Positions 17,732-25,897 of a stretch of DNA of 64,000 nucleotides are shown in pieces. Source of the DNA: JASLQO01 sp002327525. GTDB lineage: Bacteria > Pseudomonadota > Gammaproteobacteria > Pseudomonadales > Azotimanducaceae. Under the pieces are notes generated by a model. That model searched no databases. It had not been told where the DNA came from and saw only the letters and a list, made by a program, of their open reading frames with translations. The DNA lies in assembly GCA_030744435.1 (NCBI GenBank), contig JASLQO010000002.1:1-64000 (forward strand), read 5' to 3'. The number at the start of each line of letters is the position of its first letter. The first letter of the stretch is position 1. A program made the translations under genes and the position numbers.

Positions 17732-17975
17732 GACCGAAAGTTACCTCCAGTTCTTCATCCTCGGTGGAGGCTTCCTGCTCGTCAAGGATTTCGTGGGAGA
17801 CTAGGCCTTCGGCGATTTCCCGTAATGCGATGACGGTGGGTTTGTCGTTCTCCTCTGCCACCATAGGCTCGGAACCGAAACGGCGCATCTGCCGTGCACG
17901 ACGGGTGGCCAGCATGACGAGATCGAACCTGTTGTCCACGTTTCCCAGGCAATCTTCAACGGTGACGCGTGCCAT
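17694..17975 (-). CDS. rpoZ: RNA polymerase omega subunit
   Basis: The 93-residue protein assists assembly of the beta' subunit and is needed for ppGpp binding at site 1 of RNA polymerase. MARVTVEDCL, NRFDLVMLATRRARQM and DKPTVIALREIAEG are hallmark omega sequences. It lies between gmk and spoT, the classical order that links the polymerase subunit to alarmone metabolism. The stop is inside the start of spoT. Confidence 0.97.
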   Translation of the reverse strand: MARVTVEDCLGNVDNRFDLVMLATRRARQMRRFGSEPMVAEENDKPTVIALREIAEGLVSHEILDEQEASTEDEELEVTFGLGDDQAPGGPAI

Positions 17976-18043
17976 GTAACCTACCTCTCCACCTGCTTGT
18001 CGCGGGGCATTGCTTCGAAAGAGCGCGGCAGTCTACTCTCCGC

Positions 18044-18661
18044 TCAGGCTCCTTTCAAGAGATCGTGAATCAGCGCCTCGTGACGTTTGGTCGGTATGCG
18101 ATTTCCCTTACGTTCTGCGGTGATGATGCGCTGCAGGTTCGCCAGCGTAGTGTCGAAATCGTCGTTGACCACGATGTGAGTGAACTCGTGAGCGTGATGA
18201 AGCTCGATGCGCGCTTCAGCAAGCCGTTTGGCAATGACGGGCTGGGCATCCTGGGCGCGTAGTTCCAGGCGCTGCTTGAGGGTCGCAAGCGACGGCGGCA
18301 GGATGAAGATTGACAGGGCCTGCGGAAAAGACGCGCGGATCTGGGCGGCACCCTGCCAGTCGATTTCGAGAATCACGTCCTTGCCACTCGTATGTTCGCG
18401 CGCCACCGCGGCCTCCGAAGTACCGTAGTGGTGACCGAACACCAGCGCGTGCTCCAGAAAGCTGCCTGCTGCAACCATTGCCTCGAAGGTATGTACGGGG
18501 ACGAAGTGGTAGTTCACGCCGTCCTTCTCGCGTGAACGCCGATCTCGCGTAGTGTGCGACACCGACACCGTGAGCCGGGGGTCGGCATCGAGCAAGGCCG
18601 CCACGAGCGAGGTTTTGCCTGCGCCGGAGGGTGCGGATAGCACGAACAGCAATCTGTTCAT
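18044..18661 (-). CDS. gmk: Guanylate kinase
   Basis: The 205-residue enzyme phosphorylates GMP to GDP. Walker A is SAPSGAGKTSL at the N-terminus; GMP-binding residues are in SVSHTTRDRRSREKDGVNYHF-type sequence, and ILEIDWQGAAQIR and the lid region follow. The ATG overlaps the yicC stop by 4 bases (ATGA), so the two are coupled. A 68-base gap separates it from rpoZ. Confidence 0.97.
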   Translation of the reverse strand: MNRLLFVLSAPSGAGKTSLVAALLDADPRLTVSVSHTTRDRRSREKDGVNYHFVPVHTFEAMVAAGSFLEHALVFGHHYGTSEAAVAREHTSGKDVILEIDWQGAAQIRASFPQALSIFILPPSLATLKQRLELRAQDAQPVIAKRLAEARIELHHAHEFTHIVVNDDFDTTLANLQRIITAERKGNRIPTKRHEALIHDLLKGA

Positions 18662-19524
18662 TCGATGTTTTGAACCTGCTCGCGAATCTGCTCGATGATG
18701 ACTTTCAGATCCACTACCCGTTGAGACGCGCGTGCGAGTACCGACTTGGCGCCGAGCGTATTGGCTTCTCTGTTCAATTCCTGCGACAGGAAATCCAGGC
18801 GGCGGCCGTGCGGGCCGGGACCTGACAGGTTGCTGCGCGCTTCCTCGACGTGTATGGCCAGCCGATCGAGTTCTTCGGAGACGTCCGCGCGCTGGGCGAG
18901 CAGGGCAACTTCCTGCTCAAGCCGGGCTGGATCGATACTGGCCTTGAGTTCGGTCAGGCGCCCGTCGATGCGGGACTGCAATTCGTGCGGGATGTTCAGC
19001 GTCAGTGATTTCAACTCACCGATGATGGTATCGATATCGTCCAGGCGCTCGTTGATTGCGGTCTTCAAGCCGCTGCCTTCACGTTGCCGGTGTGCCAGCA
19101 GGTCTGTCAGCGCCTGTTCGAAAAGACTCCTGGACGCGGGCACGATCTCGGGTTCATCGATGGATCCCGAATCGCCCAGCATCCCTGGCCAGCGCAAAAG
19201 ATCCATTGGATTGGGGCTGCTTATCTCCGGGGCGTCCCGGCGCACTTGCTCTAGAATGGCGAGCATCTGCAGCAGCAGTGGACGATTGAGTTCAATCGTC
19301 ACCTCTCCGGCCTTGCGATCCAGCTTGAACGCGCAGTCCACCTTGCCGCGTTTGAGATGTGCCCGCGCGAGCTCGCGCAAGCCCGGCTCTATGCCACGCA
19401 GCTGATCGGGCATCCGGAAGTGGGTTTCCAGAAAACGGTGATTCACCGATTTGAGCTCCCAGACCAGCTGGAAGCGCTCGGTTTCGCTTTGGCTGCGCGC
19501 GAACGCGGTCATGCTGTACACCAT
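18658..19524 (-). CDS. yicC: YicC family endoribonuclease
   Basis: The 288-residue protein has the YicC N-terminal signature SMTAFARSQ and the DUF1732 C-terminus ending AKSVLARASQRVVDLKVIIEQIREQVQNIE-like (acidic, helical). E. coli YicC has been described as an RNase that acts on small RNAs; the role here is inferred from the family. ATG 19524 matches the E. coli start (MIRSMTAYAR). It overlaps gmk by 4 bases and is divergent from rph, as in many gammaproteobacteria. Confidence 0.94.
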   Translation of the reverse strand: MVYSMTAFARSQSETERFQLVWELKSVNHRFLETHFRMPDQLRGIEPGLRELARAHLKRGKVDCAFKLDRKAGEVTIELNRPLLLQMLAILEQVRRDAPEISSPNPMDLLRWPGMLGDSGSIDEPEIVPASRSLFEQALTDLLAHRQREGSGLKTAINERLDDIDTIIGELKSLTLNIPHELQSRIDGRLTELKASIDPARLEQEVALLAQRADVSEELDRLAIHVEEARSNLSGPGPHGRRLDFLSQELNREANTLGAKSVLARASQRVVDLKVIIEQIREQVQNIE

Positions 19525-19635
19525 GGGACGAACCGGGTGGGCGTTTGGAGCGCAATTCTAGCAGCCCTTGGCGAGACATGATGGCGCTTGTGCCGGGACG
19601 CGTGAATGTCGAAATACGACGCCTTGGGTAGAACG

Positions 19636-19667
19636 GTGACACCGCGTGCTGGAGGAAACCGTATAAT
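19636..19667 (+). promoter_or_regulatory. Candidate promoter for rph-pyrE
   Basis: A perfect -10 TATAAT lies at 19662-19667, 41 bases before the rph start. The best -35-like element, GTGACA (19636-19641), is 20 bases away, longer than ideal. This is the only strong -10 in the yicC/rph intergenic space. Confidence 0.45.
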
Positions 19668-19707
19668 ACGCGGCCGTTTCGATCACATAAAAAAAATAAG
19701 GAAACCG

Positions 19708-20424
19708 ATGACATCCGCCCCCCGCCCCAGTGGCCGCACGACAGACCAGCTTCGCCAGATTCGTTTCACCCGAAGTTTCACGCGCCACGCGGCGGGTTCC
19801 GTACTTGTCGAGTTCGGGGAAACCAGGGTCATCTGCACCGCGTGTGTCGAGAACTCTGTGCCTAGTTTCCTGCGTGGTGCGGGTGTCGGGTGGGTGACGG
19901 CGGAGTACGGAATGCTGCCGGGTGCCACGCACACGCGTGCCGATCGTGAGGCGGCACGCGGCAAGCAGGGCGGCCGTACGGTGGAAATCCAACGCCTCAT
20001 CGGGAGGTCCTTGCGTGCAGCGGTTGACATGCAAACACTCGGTGAACGGACGGTACGTATCGATTGTGACGTCATTCAGGCGGATGGCGGAACCCGCACG
20101 GCGTCCATCACAGGTGCGGCGTTGGCGTTGGCGGATGCGCTGAATGCAACAGGCGTTCAGGCAGCGTTCACGGGGCTCGTGGCATCTGTTTCGGTGGGTA
20201 TCTGGAACGCACAGCCGATTCTCGATCTGGATTATGCGGAGGACTCCTCGGCAGATACGGACATGAATGTCGTGGCGCTCGCCGATGGCGGTTTTATCGA
20301 GGTGCAGGGGACGGCGGAAAAAGTGCCCTTCTCGGACTCAGAGCTCCAGGACATGCTTGGACTGGCGCGCAAGGGTATCGATGAGCTGTTCGCGATGCAG
20401 CGAGCGGCGCTGGATGATGGCTGA
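19708..20424 (+). CDS. rph: Ribonuclease PH
   Basis: The 238-residue phosphorolytic 3' exoribonuclease trims tRNA 3' ends. RPSGRTTDQLRQIRFTRSF, GSVLVEFGETRVICTA, FLRGAGVGWVTAEYGMLPGA and RTVEIQRLIGRSLRA are the RNase PH core; the phosphate-binding Arg stretch GGRTVEIQRLIGR is present. ATG 19708 has AAGGAAA upstream. The pyrE gene follows after 14 bases, the widespread rph-pyrE operon; unlike the K-12 laboratory strain of E. coli, rph is intact here. Confidence 0.97.
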   Translation: MTSAPRPSGRTTDQLRQIRFTRSFTRHAAGSVLVEFGETRVICTACVENSVPSFLRGAGVGWVTAEYGMLPGATHTRADREAARGKQGGRTVEIQRLIGRSLRAAVDMQTLGERTVRIDCDVIQADGGTRTASITGAALALADALNATGVQAAFTGLVASVSVGIWNAQPILDLDYAEDSSADTDMNVVALADGGFIEVQGTAEKVPFSDSELQDMLGLARKGIDELFAMQRAALDDG

Positions 20425-20438
20425 GGAGGTTCGAACCG

Positions 20439-21101
20439 ATGGCGAAAGAAACGAAGGATGCTTTTATCCCGTGGCTGATCGAACAGGGCGTGCTGCGTTT
20501 TGGTGAGTTTCGCTTGAAGTCGGGACGGCTGAGTCCTTATTTTTTCAACCTCGGCTCGGTGAACGACGGTTCCGCGCTTGCCTATCTCGGACGCTGCTAT
20601 GCCGACCGGATCGAGGCGCTTGGCTGGGAATTCAATGTACTGTTTGGCCCGGCATACAAAGGTATTCCCATTGCGGTCGCGACCGCCATCGCGCTGGCGG
20701 AGCGGGGCCGTGTGGTACCGGTGGCGTTTAACCGCAAGGAGGCCAAAGACCACGGTGAGGAGGGTGTGTTCGTCGGCGCGGAGGTGACTGGACGGGTGCT
20801 TCTGGTCGATGATGTGCTGACTGCAGGCACGGCGGTGCGTGAAGCGGCCGCACTGGTCACGAAAGCGGGCGCGGTGGTAAGCGGCGTTCTGATAGCGCTC
20901 GATCGCAGGGAGAAGACCGATTCCGGCGAGAGCGCCGTCACCGCACTATCGGCGGAATTGAGCACACCGATTGACAGTGTGGCCAACCTCGAGGATGTGA
21001 TCGAATACCTTGACCGCATCAGTGCCGCGGACAAAGATCAGATCCTTCTCACCGAGGCAGTTCATGCCTATCGGCGGGAGTACTGCGTTACACGGGAATG
21101 A
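20439..21101 (+). CDS. pyrE: Orotate phosphoribosyltransferase
   Basis: The 220-residue enzyme joins orotate to PRPP to give OMP, the fifth step of pyrimidine synthesis. FGEFRLKSGRLSPYFFNLG, FGPAYKGIPIA, FNRKEAKDHGEEG and the PRPP loop VLLVDDVLTAGTAVREA are all present. The start follows GGAGG. The next gene begins 8 bases after the stop and may be co-transcribed. I see no attenuator between rph and pyrE (14-base gap). Confidence 0.97.
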   Translation: MAKETKDAFIPWLIEQGVLRFGEFRLKSGRLSPYFFNLGSVNDGSALAYLGRCYADRIEALGWEFNVLFGPAYKGIPIAVATAIALAERGRVVPVAFNRKEAKDHGEEGVFVGAEVTGRVLLVDDVLTAGTAVREAAALVTKAGAVVSGVLIALDRREKTDSGESAVTALSAELSTPIDSVANLEDVIEYLDRISAADKDQILLTEAVHAYRREYCVTRE

Positions 21102-21109
21102 GCGAGTAA

Positions 21110-21778
21110 GTGGGAACCAGGCGTATTTGGATGTTGGTGGGTTGTGCCGCACTGTTGGGTGCGGTTGCGTCCACGCATGCACAAAAACTCTACCGTTATC
21201 AGGATGAGAGCGGCGAGACGCACGTCTCCCAGAGCATTCCGCCAAAAATGGTCCAATTGGGTTATGAGGTGCTCGACGGCGTATCCATGAGAGTAATCGA
21301 GGTTCAGCCACCGGTGCTCAGCAGCGAAGAATATGCAGCGTCCAGAAGGCAGGAGCAGATGCTCGTGTCGTGCAGGAACCGCATGAAGAGAGTGCGGACG
21401 CTGTACAGGAGCGATTCGGATATCGATCACGCCCTCACCCAAGCGCACGAATCCATCGATAACCGCATTGCCAACGCCAATGCTGCGATCCTGCAGCTCG
21501 AAGGCCAGCTACGAGGATTGCAGACCCGGGCGGCGAACCTGGAGCGCGGCGGTGTCGAAACGCCGGAAGCGTTGCTGAGCAACATCCAGCGGGCGCAGGG
21601 AGAAATCGTGTCACTCGGCCGCGAGATCGAGCAGCGCGAACAGGAAAAGGCCCTCGCCAGCACACGCTTTGAAGATGATCGCGTTTACCTGCGTGCCAAG
21701 AACTGTCAAATACTCGTGGAGGCAAACCTACGAAGCGGTGCTCAGGAAAACACCGCGATCTCCAAAGCGCCCCACTGA
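21110..21778 (+). CDS. DUF4124-containing exported protein with coiled coil
   Basis: The 222-residue protein begins with a signal peptide (WMLVGCAALLGAVASTHAQ, cleavage after AHA or close by), then a DUF4124-like strand pair LYRYQDESGETHVSQSIPP, then about 90 residues of charged helix likely to be a coiled coil (residues about 95-190). It should be periplasmic. Function unknown; DUF4124 proteins are common in gammaproteobacteria. GTG 21110 or ATG 21131 could be the start, both leaving a signal peptide. Its 3' end overlaps the convergent slmA gene by 37 bases. Confidence 0.75.
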   Translation: MGTRRIWMLVGCAALLGAVASTHAQKLYRYQDESGETHVSQSIPPKMVQLGYEVLDGVSMRVIEVQPPVLSSEEYAASRRQEQMLVSCRNRMKRVRTLYRSDSDIDHALTQAHESIDNRIANANAAILQLEGQLRGLQTRAANLERGGVETPEALLSNIQRAQGEIVSLGREIEQREQEKALASTRFEDDRVYLRAKNCQILVEANLRSGAQENTAISKAPH

Positions 21779-22323
21779 TCATCGAAAGCTGCCGTCGGTG
21801 CGGTGCGAAACTCGGAGCGAACAAACTGTGTAATGCGGCCCTCCGCATAAGCTGCCAACAGGTTGGCGGCGACTCCGGCCGTGAGCCGGGCTGATGCGAC
21901 ACGATCCGGGTCTTCGCGCAGCACCTGGCGCAATTGTGTTTCCAGTCGATCGAACAACTGCCGGATTCGCCCTCGCAAGTGGTCGTTTTCGCCAAGCAGC
22001 GCATCGCCGGTCAGAAGGCGGGCGAACCCGGGATTGCGTTCAGCGAACGTCAGAAGGACCCGCAAGATCTGACGGCAGCGATCACGGGGCGCGGCGGATT
22101 CGCTCAGAATCAGGTTGACGCGGGGAAACAGGCTTTCCTCGGCAAACGCGATCAGCGCTTCGATCATCTTCGCTTTACTTGGAAAGTGCCTGTACAGCGC
22201 CGCTTCTGAAACACCCACCTCACGGGCGAGCCTCGCGGTGGTAATGCGCTCGCCAGGCTGTGTTTCCAGCATGTAGACGAAGGCCTCGAGGATCTCCTGT
22301 CGACGATTGGGCTTACCTGGCAT
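21742..22323 (-). CDS. slmA: Nucleoid occlusion factor SlmA (TetR family)
   Basis: The 193-residue TetR-fold DNA-binding protein blocks FtsZ assembly over the nucleoid. It aligns with E. coli SlmA in NRRQEILEAFVYMLE, GERITTARLAREVGVSEAALYRHFPSK-type helix-turn-helix, SLFPRVNLIL, ERNPGFARLLTGDAL and RLETQLRQVLRE. ITQFVRSEF, also in E. coli, is near the C-terminus. It starts 10 bases after argB on the same strand and is probably in the coaBC-algC-argB direction of transcription. Confidence 0.93.
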   Translation of the reverse strand: MPGKPNRRQEILEAFVYMLETQPGERITTARLAREVGVSEAALYRHFPSKAKMIEALIAFAEESLFPRVNLILSESAAPRDRCRQILRVLLTFAERNPGFARLLTGDALLGENDHLRGRIRQLFDRLETQLRQVLREDPDRVASARLTAGVAANLLAAYAEGRITQFVRSEFRTAPTAAFDDQWGALEIAVFS

Positions 22324-22333
22324 CGGTCATCAG

Positions 22334-23224
22334 CTATGCGTGCGTGATCTTCGTGCCGATGCCGGAATCGGTGAAGATCTCCAGCAGTAGGGCGTGCGGC
22401 ACGGTTCCGTCAATGATCTGCGCACTTGCGACGCCGGCACCTACTGCGTCCAGTGCGCACTGCACCTTGGGCAGCATGCCTTCGGAAATGACGCCGTCCC
22501 TGACAAGCTGTTGCACGTCGGTATCCGTGAGGTCAGTCAGCGTATTGCCCTCAGCATCGAGGACGCCGGGCGTGTTGGTCAACAGCACCAGTTTCTCGGC
22601 GGTGAGCGCGCGGGCGACATGCCCGGCTACGAGGTCGGCGTTGATGTTGTACGAGGAACCGTCCGCACCCACGCCAATGGGAGCAATCACCGGGACGAAA
22701 TCCGACTCGATGAAGGTGTCCAGTACGTGGCGGTTGACGTGTGTGACTTCGCCTACGTGACCGATGTCGATTATCTCGGGTGCCTCCAGCTCGGGCCCGG
22801 GTCGTGTCAGGGTCAATTTCTCTGCCTCGAGCAGGTTGCCATCTTTGCCGGTGACGCCGATGGCACGACCGCCATGATGGTTCAGCATGGTGACTATGTC
22901 CTGGTTGACCAGTCCTCCGAGCACCATCTCCACGACATCCATGGTTGCAGCGTCCGTGACACGCATGCCGTCGACGAAGCGAGTGGGAATCGACAGTTTA
23001 TCGAGCAGGGCGCCGATCTGCGGGCCCCCTCCATGCACGACGATGGGATTGAAGCCGACCAGTTTCATCAACACCACATCGCGCGCAAAAGTGTTCTTGA
23101 GTTCGCCATCCGCCATCGCGTTGCCGCCGTACTTGATCACGACCGTGGATCCGTGGAAGCGTTGGATATAGGGCAGCGCCTCGGTGAGAACGCTGGCGAT
23201 CTCTCGTGCCCGTGTCTGGTCCAT
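22334..23224 (-). CDS. argB: Acetylglutamate kinase
   Basis: The 296-residue enzyme phosphorylates N-acetylglutamate, the second step of arginine synthesis. VVIKYGGNAM, VLMKLVGFNPIVVHGGGPQI, VDGMRVTD, NINADLVAG and GTVPHALLLEIFTDSGIGT are the family motifs. ATG 23224 (MDQTRAREIASVL) matches other ArgB proteins and has GAGG at 9 bases; GTG 23239, directly after the algC stop, is in frame but gives an atypical start. It follows algC with a 15-base gap. Confidence 0.96.
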   Translation of the reverse strand: MDQTRAREIASVLTEALPYIQRFHGSTVVIKYGGNAMADGELKNTFARDVVLMKLVGFNPIVVHGGGPQIGALLDKLSIPTRFVDGMRVTDAATMDVVEMVLGGLVNQDIVTMLNHHGGRAIGVTGKDGNLLEAEKLTLTRPGPELEAPEIIDIGHVGEVTHVNRHVLDTFIESDFVPVIAPIGVGADGSSYNINADLVAGHVARALTAEKLVLLTNTPGVLDAEGNTLTDLTDTDVQQLVRDGVISEGMLPKVQCALDAVGAGVASAQIIDGTVPHALLLEIFTDSGIGTKITHA

Positions 23225-23239
23225 GGCCTGCGTCCTCAC

Positions 23240-25789
23240 TTACGCGGTGCCGAAGGTGAGAGCTGGGTCGATCGCCGCGAGCTGCCTTCGAAACAGGTTG
23301 GCGATGCGATCTAGAGGCTCCTGGGCATCGGCTTCGAAGCGTAGCACCAGGACCGGAGAGGTGTTCGACGGTCTGATGAGACCCCAGCCGTCCGCGTAGT
23401 CTACCCGTATGCCGTCGATGTCTGTGAGCGTCCCGTCGCCAAAATCGCCCCCGGCCCTGAGCTGTTCCATGATTTCGAACTTTGCACTTTCTGTGGTGTG
23501 TATCTTGATCTCCGGCGTGGTGAACGTCACTGGAAACTGGCTGAACACCTCCGAGACACTGCGATCTTCGGTTCCGAGAATCTCCAGCAGTCGGGCTGCC
23601 GAATAGATGGCGTCGTCGAACCCATACCAGCGCTCGCCAAAGCAGATGTGTCCACTGAATTCACCCGCGAGCAGGGCACCGGTTTCCTTTATCTTGGCCT
23701 TGATGTGAGAGTGGCCGGTCTTCCACATGATAGGGTGCCCGCCCAGATCGCTGACTAGGGTGTTCAGGTGCCGGCTGCACTTCACATCGTAGATTATGTC
23801 GGATCCCGGATTGCGTCCCACCACATCCTGGGCAAACAGCATCAGCAACTTGTCGGGCCAGATAATGTCACCGGTGTCGGTGACTACTCCCAACCGATCA
23901 CCATCGCCGTCGAACGCAAGTCCAATGTCCGCGTTTTCGGCCTGCACCACGGTGATGAGATCTTCCAGGTTCTTTGGCTCGGCCGGATCCGGGTGGTGGT
24001 TGGGGAAGTTGCCATCCACGGTGCAGTACAGCGGAATGACTTCGCAGCCCATGTCCTCGATCAGACGGGGTGCCACGGATGCGGCCACCCCGTTTCCGCA
24101 GTCGACGACCACCTTCATCCGCTGCGCCGCCGCAACGTCTTCGAGGATACGGTCGAGATACGGTTCTATCATGTCCCCGGTCTCAAGGTTGCCGCTGCCT
24201 TCGGAGAGGTTGTTCTCTCGAATCCGGATCTTGAGCCCCTGAATACGATCTTCTGCCAGCGTTGTGCCGGCGATCACCATTTTCAGACCATTGTACTCGG
24301 GTGGGTTGTGGCTGCCGGTGATCATGATCCCGGTGCCGGTGTTGAGGTCGTGGGTCGCGAAGTACAGCAGCGGTGTTGGAACCTCTCCGATATCGACGAC
24401 ATCCATTCCGCCTTCGTTCAATCCGCACGCCAGAGATTCCTTGAGTGGGGCGCTCGACAGGCGGCCGTCCCCGCCGACCACGGCGCGGCTCTGGCCATGC
24501 TCCAGCGCCTCCGCGGCAAAAGCACGGCCGATCCAGTACACCACGTCCTCGCCGAGGTTCTGCTCTACGATACCCCGTATGTCGTAGGCTCTGAAGATCT
24601 CATCATCTACCTCGAAGGCCGGAGCTTGTGCTTCTTCGTCCACTTCGATGCCGAAGTTCTTGCTTTGATCCCTTGCGATGTTGACCTCCAGAAAGCCGTC
24701 TTTTGCCTTATCCGCATCGTCACCCTCATCGGCGGCGTGCGCGGACGCAGCGTCGGAGGCGGGATCCGAGGCGAGTTTTACCGTGCCGAATCGCGAGATT
24801 CCCACCGCTGCTTCATGAAAATGCGGAAAGTAGTACGCATCGAGGGTCGCCGCCTTCCTACGCAACAGGCGCGTTGCGTGCTTGCCGAAAGTGGCGATGT
24901 CGTCGTCCACCTTGCGCCGGTGTCTCGAAAATGCCAGCAGAGCGCCGCATACAAGTATGCCGAAAGAGAGCGCCAGCGGTCCTGCCAGGGAGGTGCCGGT
25001 GGCGACGGGTTGAAGCACCGTCGGCGCTGGATCGAAGAAGAGCTTCCAGTGTGGCACCGCCAGCCCTTCGCTGAGGCGAGCGGTTTTGACACCTTGCGTA
25101 CCGAAACGCATCACGATGTAGCGCTGTCCGGACTGTTCTGTGGTCTGCTCGATCAGCACTTCGCCCGTGGTGAGGTCGAAACTCTGCAGCGGGTCGAAAA
25201 AATAACGGGTAGAGAAAACCAGATACACCACACCGAGGACTGTGCCGTCGTGGACGACGGGCGCTGCAATAGCGGCCTGGCCTGGTTCACTCAGTGACAT
25301 CTCGGGACCGACAACGGGTGCTTCGAGCGCGCGCTTGATCATGTTGAGCCCCGCGTACGAAATTGGCACCTCATGATCGAGGTCCACACGCGCCTCTCCG
25401 CGGGGTACGATCGCGACCCGTTTCGCGTAGGGCACAGAACCTGCCAACAACTCCTCAATACGTGCAAACGCGGCCTCCCGCGCATCACCTCGCTCGCTGA
25501 ATGCAGCCGCGACCGCGGGGACGGCGGCAAGTCCTTTCACGGCGGTACTGAGATCCAGGATCCGGGTATTGAAGAAACCTGCATAGGTCGATTGGAGTGC
25601 GTTCAACTGTCGCTCAAGATGCTGGTCGCCAGCCTGGACGATCAGCTGCCACCAGATGATGAGGAAGGCGACCGCAAGACCGAATGAGGCGATCCCGATG
25701 GCAATGGCCGCGTGCAGCCAGCTGATGTCCAAAGAGAAGCGCCTGGCGGTTGGCGGGAGAATAGGTTGTTCGGCGTCGGCGCTGGTCAA
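23240..25789 (-). CDS. algC: Phosphomannomutase/phosphoglucomutase with membrane-anchored N-terminal sensor-like region
   Basis: The 849-residue protein has a C-terminal mutase (about 390-849) that interconverts sugar-6- and sugar-1-phosphates for polysaccharide and LPS synthesis. The phosphoserine loop TGSHNPPEYNG has Ser493, the metal loop is DGDGDR (about 627), and GEFSGHICF is the sugar loop. The N-terminal half has a helix (about 27-48), a predicted periplasmic domain, and a second helix (about 268-287), followed by an acidic linker. Long AlgC forms with such an N-terminus are known in Pseudomonas. The extension may sense a signal or tether the enzyme; this is inference. It is in the coaBC-algC-argB operon, where dut is missing. 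Confidence 0.93.
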   Translation of the reverse strand: MTSADAEQPILPPTARRFSLDISWLHAAIAIGIASFGLAVAFLIIWWQLIVQAGDQHLERQLNALQSTYAGFFNTRILDLSTAVKGLAAVPAVAAAFSERGDAREAAFARIEELLAGSVPYAKRVAIVPRGEARVDLDHEVPISYAGLNMIKRALEAPVVGPEMSLSEPGQAAIAAPVVHDGTVLGVVYLVFSTRYFFDPLQSFDLTTGEVLIEQTTEQSGQRYIVMRFGTQGVKTARLSEGLAVPHWKLFFDPAPTVLQPVATGTSLAGPLALSFGILVCGALLAFSRHRRKVDDDIATFGKHATRLLRRKAATLDAYYFPHFHEAAVGISRFGTVKLASDPASDAASAHAADEGDDADKAKDGFLEVNIARDQSKNFGIEVDEEAQAPAFEVDDEIFRAYDIRGIVEQNLGEDVVYWIGRAFAAEALEHGQSRAVVGGDGRLSSAPLKESLACGLNEGGMDVVDIGEVPTPLLYFATHDLNTGTGIMITGSHNPPEYNGLKMVIAGTTLAEDRIQGLKIRIRENNLSEGSGNLETGDMIEPYLDRILEDVAAAQRMKVVVDCGNGVAASVAPRLIEDMGCEVIPLYCTVDGNFPNHHPDPAEPKNLEDLITVVQAENADIGLAFDGDGDRLGVVTDTGDIIWPDKLLMLFAQDVVGRNPGSDIIYDVKCSRHLNTLVSDLGGHPIMWKTGHSHIKAKIKETGALLAGEFSGHICFGERWYGFDDAIYSAARLLEILGTEDRSVSEVFSQFPVTFTTPEIKIHTTESAKFEIMEQLRAGGDFGDGTLTDIDGIRVDYADGWGLIRPSNTSPVLVLRFEADAQEPLDRIANLFRRQLAAIDPALTFGTA

Positions 25790-25897
25790 TGCGTTCGTCT
25801 GCTGCTGCTGGCGGCGGTGCCTATGTTACCGCGAGATGCCGCTTCATCTGAACAGGGTCAGCCAACGGCAGACGGTCATGACGGGACACATACGAGA

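Noticed and set aside
23768..25297. Long open frame (509 codons) opposite algC
   Set aside because: The complementary frame encodes a clear phosphomannomutase; the antisense product has no recognisable domain.
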